Shown: one piece after another, positions 13,680 through 19,232 of the stretch
Position numbering within the stretch: the stretch's first letter is position 1
Layout of the letters: each line of letters opens with the position of its first letter
Assembly: GCF_900240265.1 (NCBI RefSeq)
Contig: NZ_LT964741.1
Span: forward strand, 24,402-43,633
Length of the DNA stretch: 19,232 nt
Reading direction: 5' to 3'
DNA from: Galactobacillus timonensis
GTDB taxonomy: Bacteria; Bacillota_I; Bacilli_A; Erysipelotrichales; Erysipelotrichaceae
The notes under the pieces: generated by a model
What the model saw: the letters and a program-made list of their open reading frames with translations, nothing else
The model's database searches: none
Told to the model about the DNA's origin: nothing
Program-made: the position numbers and the translations under genes

Positions 13680-15770
13680 TCAGAGGGAGAATAACATGTC
13701 TTCGTAGGTAGGAAGCGGATAGTTTTTCCTGGAAGCGTAAACTTCATAGGTATCAAGAACTGCACGGACAGCTTCCATCTCCGGGCAGATGGTGTAATAG
13801 AACTCTTTGCCCGTTTCACCATCGGCAGGCTTCCGGGAGAGAGCGGCGAAGTCCTTTTCCAGCTTGTCGGCCGTCTTGACCAGTTCATCCATACTCTTGG
13901 ATAGCTCGCTGACATGCTTGGTCAGATACTTCGGAGCCGCTGTGCCGGCTGCTGCAGCTGCCTCACCTGCATCCTTGAGATCCGCGGTCATTGCCGGCAG
14001 AATCTGGTGATGCACCATTTCCAGGAGGGTGCGTACCTCGATGCTGATGGTCGAAATGTACTGCTCCGCATAGATGGCCTTGCGGGCGGCAAGCTCAGAC
14101 TTCGTATAGACGCCGAGCTTCGTAAACATGTCGACGGTCTTGGGATCCGCCAGTACTTCGGTGGATTCGATGAAGGAGTGGACATTCGGCAGGCCGCGCT
14201 TCTCAGCTTCCTTGACCCAGGCTTCGGAATAACCGTCGCCCGAGAAGAGGATGCGGGAATGTTCCCGGATGATGCCGCGGCAGATATCCAGTGCCTTGGA
14301 GCGGACATCCTGCAGATACTTGATGCCTTCCAGCTGTTTGGCAATATCGTTCAGGGCATCGGCCATGACTGTATTCATGACCGTGTTGACCAGAGCTGCA
14401 CTCATCGAAGAACCGAGCATACGGAACTCGAAACGGTTGCCGGTGAAGGCGACCGGCGATGTACGGTTGCGGTCGGAGTTGTCATGCGGAATGTAGGCGA
14501 GACCGCTGATCGGCGTAAAGTCAGGGACAGCGTCATCGGCAGATTTGCCCGGCTTGTCTTCCATCAGATCCTTGAGCTGATCCTCAATATAGGAGCCCAG
14601 GTAAATGGAAATGATTGCAGGCGGAGCTTCGTTGGCACCAAGACGGTGGTCGTTGCCCGGGGAGCTTGCGCTCATGCGAAGCAGCAGAGCATTGTCATCA
14701 ACAGCCTTGATGAAGGCACACAGGAAGACGAGGAAGCGGATGTTTTCGGAAGGCTTGTCACCCGGAGCGAACAGGTTCTGCCCGTCATCGGTCATGATGG
14801 ACCAGTTGTTGTGCTTGCCCGATCCGTTAATGCCGTCAAACGGCTTCTCCGCAAGCAGGCATGCCAGGTCATGTTTCTCGGCTTCGCGCTTGAGAATGTC
14901 CATGGTCAGCTGGTTCTGATCAACTGCCATATTGCAGGAAGCGTAATCCGGAGCGAGCTCGAACTGTCCCGGAGCAACTTCATTGTGTTCGGTCTTGGCG
15001 AAGATGCCGAGCTTCCACAGCTCCTTGTTTACATCCTTCATGAATTCGCCAACGCTGGTAGGAATGGCGCCGAAGTAATGGTCGCTCAGTTCCTGTCCCT
15101 TGGCAGCCGGTGCTCCGCACAGGGTGCGGCCGGTCATCTTGAGGTCGGCCCGCTTTTCGTAGTCTTCTTTACGGATCAGGAAATATTCCTGTTCCAGACC
15201 GACATAGGAGTTGCAGAACTTGACATCCTTGTCACCAAGCAGGTTGACAACTTCGGTAGCTGCGGCGCTGAGTGCCTTGACGGACTTCAGCAGCGGGCTC
15301 TTGCGGTCCAGCGATTCGCCAGTGTAGGAGACGAAGATCGTCGGAATGCACATGGTACCGTCCTTGATGAAGACAGGCGACGTTACGTCCCAATAGGTAT
15401 AGCCGCGGGCTTCAAAGGTTGCACGCAGGCCGCCGGACGGGAAGCTGGACGCATCCGGTTCATCCTTGATCAGATTCTTGCCGGAGAAATGAGTAATGGC
15501 TTCGCCATCAGGTCCCGGATCAACGAAGGCATTGTGCTTCTCAGCTGTAGCTCCGGTCAGCGGCTGGAACCAGTGGGTATAGTGCGTTGCGCCATGCTCC
15601 AGAGCCCAGCGTTTCATGGCATGAGCGATGGCATCGGCAGTGGTGCGGTCCAGTGCGCCCTCGTTGGCGACAGTCTTCTTCCACGATGTGTAGACCGGCT
15701 TCGGCAGGCGTTCCCGCATCTCTTTTTCATCGAACACGAGTGATCCAAATTCTTCAAACGGTGCTTCCAT
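13680..15770 (-). CDS. glnN: Type III glutamine synthetase
   Basis: Makes glutamine from glutamate, ammonia and ATP, the entry point of ammonia assimilation. The 696-residue length is that of the type III (GlnN) class, not the roughly 450 of type I. Class motifs are present: FGSLVFDEKEMRERLPK near the N-terminus, GLEQEYFL (191-198), EHNEVAPGQFELAP (261-274), NGSGKHNNWS (315-324), HRLGANEAPPA (375-385) and DRNRTSPVAFTGNRFEFR (433-450). The catalytic region looks intact. The gene is monocistronic, with its own promoter and terminator. The start at 15770 follows GAGGAAAG. The leader is only about 20 bases, so control is likely by a DNA-binding protein rather than by a leader RNA. A 16-bp direct repeat covers the -35 region. 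Confidence 0.97.
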   Translation of the reverse strand: MEAPFEEFGSLVFDEKEMRERLPKPVYTSWKKTVANEGALDRTTADAIAHAMKRWALEHGATHYTHWFQPLTGATAEKHNAFVDPGPDGEAITHFSGKNLIKDEPDASSFPSGGLRATFEARGYTYWDVTSPVFIKDGTMCIPTIFVSYTGESLDRKSPLLKSVKALSAAATEVVNLLGDKDVKFCNSYVGLEQEYFLIRKEDYEKRADLKMTGRTLCGAPAAKGQELSDHYFGAIPTSVGEFMKDVNKELWKLGIFAKTEHNEVAPGQFELAPDYASCNMAVDQNQLTMDILKREAEKHDLACLLAEKPFDGINGSGKHNNWSIMTDDGQNLFAPGDKPSENIRFLVFLCAFIKAVDDNALLLRMSASSPGNDHRLGANEAPPAIISIYLGSYIEDQLKDLMEDKPGKSADDAVPDFTPISGLAYIPHDNSDRNRTSPVAFTGNRFEFRMLGSSMSAALVNTVMNTVMADALNDIAKQLEGIKYLQDVRSKALDICRGIIREHSRILFSGDGYSEAWVKEAEKRGLPNVHSFIESTEVLADPKTVDMFTKLGVYTKSELAARKAIYAEQYISTISIEVRTLLEMVHHQILPAMTADLKDAGEAAAAAGTAAPKYLTKHVSELSKSMDELVKTADKLEKDFAALSRKPADGETGKEFYYTICPEMEAVRAVLDTYEVYASRKNYPLPTYEDMLFSL

Positions 15771-15796
15771 GTTATCTTTCCTCTTTCTTGTTTTCG

Positions 15797-15825
15797 TTTA
15801 TAAATCGAATCGCGGAACTGGTCAA
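15797..15825 (-). promoter_or_regulatory. Promoter of glnN
   Basis: On the minus strand TTGACC (15825-15820), 17 bases, TATAAA (15802-15797): five of six matches in each hexamer with ideal spacing. Transcription should start near 15790, giving a leader of about 20 bases. Confidence 0.85.
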
Positions 15826-15887
15826 TGAAAAATTATTCAGAAAATTATGAAAATGCTGTTTTCTAATAAAACAATGAAAAAATATTC
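15823..15887 (-). repeat. 16-bp direct repeat at and above the glnN promoter
   Basis: On the minus strand GAATATTTTTTCATTG (15887-15872) and GAATAATTTTTCATTG (15838-15823) match at 15 of 16 positions, 49 bases apart start to start. The second copy runs into the -35 box. Tandem sites like this often bind a regulator; which one is unknown. Confidence 0.55.
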
Positions 15888-15888
15888 A

Positions 15889-16062
15889 TGAAAGCGATAA
15901 AAAATTCCGAATTTCGATCGGAAAGTGAAAAATATCGGGGATATCTACAAATTTTTCGGTTAGCGAATGCTTTCAAACATATGCGATGAGACTGCCCAGT
16001 TTTGGATTTACAGGTACACGGGCGCAATCCTGATTGTGGAATTGTGAAGAAAGAAAACTCAT
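15889..16062. other. A+T-rich spacer between glnN and the CHAP gene
   Basis: No gene is supported here. A 70-codon minus-strand frame (15863-16075) has no ribosome site and an unremarkable composition. Small dyads are visible: TTCCGA/TCGGAA (15905-15910, 15918-15923), ATATC/GATAT (15932-15936, 15940-15944) and CAATC/GATTG (16025-16029, 16032-16036). They may be regulator sites of the two divergent genes. Confidence 0.4.
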
Positions 16063-16094
16063 TTGACAAATTCACATAATTTGTCCGTTATAAT
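16063..16094 (+). promoter_or_regulatory. Promoter region of the CHAP gene, with internal dyad
   Basis: TTGACA (16063-16068) and TATAAT (16089-16094) are both perfect but 20 bases apart, longer than the usual 17. Between them lies GACAAAT (16065-16071), 7 bases, ATTTGTC (16079-16085), a perfect inverted repeat that overlaps the -35 box. The long spacer plus dyad suggests a regulator-dependent promoter. The predicted start, near 16101, is one base before the ATG. Confidence 0.6.
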
Positions 16095-16101
16095 GTTTAC
16101 C

Positions 16102-17358
16102 ATGCTGAAAAAATCGACAATTGTGATCTGCGCAGCTGTTTCGTCCATGGCACTGGCACTTACACCGGTGCATGCGGAGGACCCGGATTATACGGATACC
16201 GATTACTGGAACAAGCTGTGTACGCAGACCGAGAATCTGACTTCCGAGCAGCAGGCCTCCTGTTCTGCCTATATCAGTTATGTTGCTTCCAATAACAGTT
16301 CGCTGAAGGCACAGATTGATGCGGCCAACGCAAAGAAGGCGGACATTGAAAAAAATGTAGAGTCCTATGCGACGCAGCTGTCGGACTACAGTACCCAGAT
16401 TTCGTCGCTGAACGATATGATCAGCGATCTGCAGAGCCAGATTTCAAGTCTCAATACGCAGGCGGAAGACCTGCAATCACAGATTGATGCGGCTCAGGTT
16501 CAGATCGATCAGAAACAGACGGAAATCGATGAGCTGAAACAGAAGGTTGCGACCCGCATGGAACAGCAGCAGGAGACGATGCGCCTCAATTCCTACTTTG
16601 ATGTGCTGACCGGGACGAGGTCGCTGACGGATCTTGTGCGGATCCTCAATGGTCTTGCGGACATTTCGGAACATGATGACACGACGCTGGAGGAGCTGGA
16701 TACGGCGGTCAGCGATCTGAATACGATGCAGGAATCTCTGCAGACGCAGATGGATCAGTTGAAGGAGACGCAGGACAATCTTTCCACCGGTATGGAAGCC
16801 CTTGACAGCCAGCAGGCTTCACTGCTTGCGGCACAGTATCAGACGCAGTTGATCAAGGATACGTACATGACGCAGATGAATGCGACCAACGACGATCTCA
16901 ATGCGCTTCTTGAGAAGGCGGCTGCTTCTCAGACGGCAGCTCAGGCAACAGCTTCCCCGGATTCCGGCAGTACGAACAGTTCAAGTACCAGCAGCACTGT
17001 CAAGCCGATCGCCGGCTACTCGACGCCGGATACGACGGGAGGAAAAAATCCGTATTATGGCGGCTGGGCGAACTGCACCTGGGGTTGCTGGCAGCTGGTT
17101 TATGAGACGCTTGGCATTTCACTGCCATGGTTCCCCGGCAATGCGGGCAACTGGCTTGCGGCAGCACAGGCACTTGGCTATTCGACCGGCAGTGAGCCTG
17201 CCGTCAATTCGATCTACGTCAATTCTCATCACGTCGCTTTTGTGACAGCGGTAGACGGCGATATGATCTACGTCAAGGAAGGCAATTATCTTGGCCGCTA
17301 TCATGAGGGCTGGATTTCGAAAACCTATGATGGCTGCATCGGCTACATCTATCTTTAA
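16102..17358 (+). CDS. Secreted PcsB-like peptidoglycan hydrolase (coiled coil and CHAP)
   Basis: Probable cell-wall hydrolase of 418 residues, acting outside the membrane in septal or peripheral wall cleavage. Order: signal peptide (1-25, cut after VHA), long coiled-coil region (about 60-160 and 195-275, rich in Gln, Asp and Leu), Ser/Thr/Ala linker (276-305), CHAP amidase/endopeptidase domain (about 318-418). CHAP residues visible are Cys325 in NCTWGCWQ, His377 in SHHVAFV and Glu393 in KEGNY. PcsB-type proteins are held inactive by their coiled coil and switched on by FtsEX; that mechanism is known for the family, not shown here. The start is 16102: an earlier TTG at 16063 lies in the -35 box. 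No Shine-Dalgarno is present. A terminator follows. Confidence 0.88.
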   Translation: MLKKSTIVICAAVSSMALALTPVHAEDPDYTDTDYWNKLCTQTENLTSEQQASCSAYISYVASNNSSLKAQIDAANAKKADIEKNVESYATQLSDYSTQISSLNDMISDLQSQISSLNTQAEDLQSQIDAAQVQIDQKQTEIDELKQKVATRMEQQQETMRLNSYFDVLTGTRSLTDLVRILNGLADISEHDDTTLEELDTAVSDLNTMQESLQTQMDQLKETQDNLSTGMEALDSQQASLLAAQYQTQLIKDTYMTQMNATNDDLNALLEKAAASQTAAQATASPDSGSTNSSSTSSTVKPIAGYSTPDTTGGKNPYYGGWANCTWGCWQLVYETLGISLPWFPGNAGNWLAAAQALGYSTGSEPAVNSIYVNSHHVAFVTAVDGDMIYVKEGNYLGRYHEGWISKTYDGCIGYIYL

Positions 17359-17364
17359 GAATTA

Positions 17365-17412
17365 GCCCGAGAATTCTCCCTTACTTGTATGGGAGATGAA
17401 TCGGGCATTTTT
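17365..17412 (+). terminator. Rho-independent terminator of the CHAP gene
   Basis: GCCCGA (17365-17370) pairs with TCGGGC (17401-17406), with an inner stem CTCCC/GGGAG (17376-17380, 17391-17395), followed by ATTTTT. The internal loop lowers its strength somewhat. Confidence 0.7.
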
Positions 17413-17413
17413 A

Positions 17414-17484
17414 ATACTATATGTAATGTCAAATAATAACCAGATACATTGATATTTATGAGCTTTTACGATATACTATATGTA
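17414..17484 (+). repeat. 12-bp direct repeat in the IS200/IS605 left-end region
   Basis: ATACTATATGTA occurs at 17414-17425 and again at 17473-17484. The second copy contains part of the tnpA -10 box and the first base of its start codon; the first lies next to the upstream terminator. They may mark subterminal transposase sites or be the footprint of a nearby rearrangement. Confidence 0.5.
17449..17477 (+). promoter_or_regulatory. Promoter of tnpA
   Basis: TTGATA (17449-17454), 17 bases, TATACT (17472-17477). The predicted start is at 17484, the A of the tnpA ATG, so the message would be leaderless. Confidence 0.6.
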
Positions 17485-17900
17485 TGAACGACGACAAGTA
17501 TATACATGCGCGTACCTGTGTATACAACATCCACTATCACATTGTCTGGTGTGTCAAATACCGGCGTAAGGTACTGACGCCTGATATTGAGAAGTCATTG
17601 CAGCAGATCTTACACGACGTGGCTGTGGAGAATGGCTTCTCACTCGACCAGTGTGAGGTTGGTGAAGCAGATCATGTGCATTGCTTTGTGACCGCTCCTC
17701 CAAAGCTGTCAATTACATTTATTGTCAAGCACCTGAAGGGGACATCAGGTCTGCGCCTGTTCAAATTGTATCCTGAGCTCAGAAACCAATTATGGAGAGG
17801 CCAGCTGTGGAACGGATCTTATTTCATTGAAACGATAGGATCTACAAGCGAAGAAAACGTAAAACGCTATATTGCCCATCAGCAGAACGTTCAACGCTAA
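17484..17900 (+). CDS. tnpA: IS200/IS605 Y1 (HUH) transposase TnpA
   Basis: Single-strand DNA transposase of 138 residues, normal family length. It shows YHIVWCVKYRRKVL (18-31), the HUH metal site as HVH (His64, His66 in ADHVHCFV), the WNGSYFIETIG segment (109-119) and the catalytic tyrosine Tyr129 in KRYIAHQ. It cuts and joins the element ends through a covalent tyrosine-DNA link and works on hairpins at the two ends. No Shine-Dalgarno precedes the ATG, and the promoter lies so close that translation is probably leaderless, which would keep its level low. tnpB follows after 19 bases. Confidence 0.95.
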   Translation: MNDDKYIHARTCVYNIHYHIVWCVKYRRKVLTPDIEKSLQQILHDVAVENGFSLDQCEVGEADHVHCFVTAPPKLSITFIVKHLKGTSGLRLFKLYPELRNQLWRGQLWNGSYFIETIGSTSEENVKRYIAHQQNVQR

Positions 17901-17919
17901 CTGGAAAGGAGCGGCAGGT

Positions 17920-19113
17920 ATGTCGAATGGCACAAATGCAAAGAAAAGAAAACCTGGGCAGTGTGCCTCTGCAAATGTTGATCGCATTGCACTGCGTTTT
18001 TGCGGCATGCCGACATCCGCTCAAAAGGATTCGTTGAACCAGACGCTTGGCGCCTGCAGATGGCTGTATAATCGCATGCTATATGATCGATCTGCATGCT
18101 ATAAGCAGACAGGTGAGTCATTAAATCTGACGCCTGCATGGTATAAACGTCTGTCGTGCTGCCCATGGCTGAAGGAGGCCGATTCCCTTGCGCTTGCAAA
18201 CGTGCATCTACATCTTAATAGAGCATTCGACAACTTCTTCAATGGCAAATCTGCCTATCCAAAGTTCAAAAGAAAAGCGGATCATTACGATTCATACACA
18301 ACAAATATTGCCTCCAAAGACGCAACCAATCTGCGTTTTCGGATGGGCAAAAGAAAAGCCGGCTTTCTCACCCTTCCCAAGATTGGCGGAGAGATTAAAG
18401 TCAGAGCACATCGTGCGGTGCCAGCAGACGGTATACTGAAGTCTGTTACCGTCACGCATGAGCCTGATGGCAAATACTATTTTTCGCTCCTGTACGAAGT
18501 GCCGCATGAAGAGATACACCATGACATTGATCCAGACAATGCAATCGGGCTGGATATGTCCATGCACAACTTTTATGTCGATTCCAACGGTAAGCATATC
18601 GATTATGGCAAACCATATCATGATATGCAGGACAGAATTGCCAAAGAGCAGAGAAAACTGTCTCATATGAAGAAAGGATCTTCCAACTATCATAAGCAGC
18701 GGGTAAAAGTCGCAAAGCTGTGTGCGAAAGCCAAGCATCAGCGCAGCGATGCATTGCATAAGCTGTCAAGACAGTTGGTGGATACCTACGACATTGTTGG
18801 AGTAGAGGATCTGAATATGAAGGCAATGTCACAGTCGCTGAACTTCGGCAAATCTGTTGGGGATAAAGGCTGGGAGATGTTTACCCGCATGCTTGCTTAT
18901 AAAGCACAGAGGGCTGGAAAACGCATCATCAAAGTTGGAAAGCTTTTTCCAAGCAGCCAGATGTGCCATGAATGCGGGACATTGCACAAACTCACAAAAG
19001 ATTTATCTGTACGTGAGTGGACATGCCCTAACTGCGGACATCCTCATGACCGTGATGAAAATGCAGCACTGAATATTAGAGATGAAGCGGTGCGGATCTA
19101 CTGCACATGCTGA
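17920..19113 (+). CDS. tnpB: RNA-guided nuclease TnpB
   Basis: TnpB, the RNA-guided DNA endonuclease of IS200/IS605 elements and ancestor of Cas12. In the 397-residue product the RuvC-like active site is complete: Asp212 in GLDMS, Glu296 in GVEDLNM and Asp379 in DRDENAALNI. The zinc ribbon is intact (Cys349, Cys352, Cys369, Cys372 in CHECG and CPNCG). An N-terminal helix-rich domain includes LGACRWLYNRML. It is guided by an omega RNA made from the right end and cuts at the donor site, helping the element to persist; that is family knowledge. The start is 17920 because AAAGGAG lies 8 bases upstream. An upstream frame from 17872 overlaps the tnpA end and is not preferred. Confidence 0.95.
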   Translation: MSNGTNAKKRKPGQCASANVDRIALRFCGMPTSAQKDSLNQTLGACRWLYNRMLYDRSACYKQTGESLNLTPAWYKRLSCCPWLKEADSLALANVHLHLNRAFDNFFNGKSAYPKFKRKADHYDSYTTNIASKDATNLRFRMGKRKAGFLTLPKIGGEIKVRAHRAVPADGILKSVTVTHEPDGKYYFSLLYEVPHEEIHHDIDPDNAIGLDMSMHNFYVDSNGKHIDYGKPYHDMQDRIAKEQRKLSHMKKGSSNYHKQRVKVAKLCAKAKHQRSDALHKLSRQLVDTYDIVGVEDLNMKAMSQSLNFGKSVGDKGWEMFTRMLAYKAQRAGKRIIKVGKLFPSSQMCHECGTLHKLTKDLSVREWTCPNCGHPHDRDENAALNIRDEAVRIYCTC

Positions 19114-19114
19114 A

Positions 19115-19232
19115 AATATGAGTAATAACAACCGCTGGGACAGCGGGGATAGCCTGAAATCACTGCATGGAGAACACAAGACCATGCAGAATACCTACAG
19201 CAGAATGCATCGCGCCTCATGGGTAACTGTGA
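19115..19232 (+). ncRNA. Probable omega RNA / right-end structure of the IS605 element
   Basis: After the tnpB stop two strong hairpins follow: CCGCTG (19132-19137) with CAGCGG (19141-19146), loop GGA, and CTGCATGG (19163-19170) with CCATGCAG (19182-19189), loop of 11 bases. Between them is GGGATAGCCTG, a sequence I associate with the conserved core of TnpB-linked (HEARO/omega) RNAs. Such RNAs usually begin inside the 3' end of tnpB and finish with a guide taken from flanking DNA, so both limits given here are approximate and the true right end may lie outside the window. Confidence 0.6.

Larger units (their letters stand above)
17413..19232 (+). mobile_element. IS200/IS605-family insertion sequence
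   Basis: The block contains a complete Y1 transposase gene (tnpA), a complete tnpB in the same direction, and paired hairpins after tnpB as expected for the right end of an IS605-type element. The exact ends are not resolved: the left end lies somewhere between the terminator at 17412 and 17484, and the right end lies after the hairpin at 19163-19189, at or beyond the window edge. Elements of this family move as single strands and make no target duplication, so none is expected. All catalytic residues of both proteins are present, so the copy may be active. Confidence 0.85.

Noticed and set aside
13914..15743. 609-codon open frame on the plus strand
   Set aside because: It is the antisense shadow of glnN, whose motifs are unambiguous.
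15797..15887. GlnR/TnrA site (TGTNA-N7-TNACA) before glnN
   Set aside because: No match was found on either strand in this segment.
15863..16075. 70-codon minus-strand frame in the glnN/CHAP spacer
   Set aside because: There is no ribosome site and no recognisable motif, and it overlaps both promoter regions.
16063..16101. TTG at 16063 as start codon of the CHAP protein
   Set aside because: It lies in the -35 box and would put 13 residues before a normal signal peptide.
16063..16104. WalR (TGTWAH-N5-TGTWAH) site before the CHAP gene
   Set aside because: TGT-containing hexamers are present, but the spacing and second half do not fit.

Overview
The window reads as a chromosomal segment of a low-G+C-lineage Firmicute of moderate G+C content. 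A gut Erysipelotrichaceae-type anaerobe is my best guess, inferred from the gene set: type III glutamine synthetase, an extracytosolic flavin fumarate reductase, YesM/YesN-type two-component genes, and ISL3-, IS1595- and IS200/IS605-like elements. I cannot name the species from the sequence.

Layout, left to right. (1) 1-553: a decayed ISL3-like insertion sequence reduced to its two ends plus the 3' tail of the transposase gene; both ends carry clustered TTTGGGGGA repeats. (2) 571-6519, minus strand: a tight five-gene unit read right to left: a conserved protein of unknown function, an AraC-type response regulator, a Cache-domain sensor kinase, a membrane-anchored sugar-binding-type protein, and an MglB-like galactose/glucose-binding lipoprotein. 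Two of the junctions are ATGA overlaps. It looks like an extracellular sugar-sensing circuit. No permease genes lie in the window, and the ISL3 remnant sits 17 bp after the last stop codon. (3) 6640-7428, minus: an endonuclease/exonuclease/phosphatase-fold enzyme with its own terminator. (4) 7527-8823, minus: metK behind a riboswitch of the SAM-I/SAM-IV clan. The promoter places the transcript start at the first base of the aptamer, and the expression platform can hide the metK Shine-Dalgarno. (5) 8855-10105, plus: a divergent AI-2E-family (PerM/YtvI-like) membrane protein with promoter and terminator. (6) 10129-10442: a 298-bp IS1595-like mini-element with an intact 8-bp target duplication. 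(7) 10559-12517, plus: a lipoprotein fumarate reductase with FMN- and FAD-binding domains. (8) 12579-13577, minus: a WYL-domain regulator. (9) 13680-15770, minus: type III glutamine synthetase with a clear promoter and a 16-bp direct repeat upstream. (10) 16102-17358, plus: a secreted PcsB-like coiled-coil/CHAP peptidoglycan hydrolase. (11) about 17413 to the window end: an apparently intact IS200/IS605 element with tnpA, tnpB and a structured right end that probably encodes its omega RNA.

Most genes have recognisable housekeeping or metabolic roles: SAM synthesis, nitrogen assimilation, sugar sensing, anaerobic electron disposal and cell-wall turnover. The most notable points are the divergent SAM riboswitch with a traceable switching path, the two mini-elements formed by the same kind of internal deletion, and three genes whose -10 box lies so close to the start codon that their mRNAs would be leaderless or nearly so.
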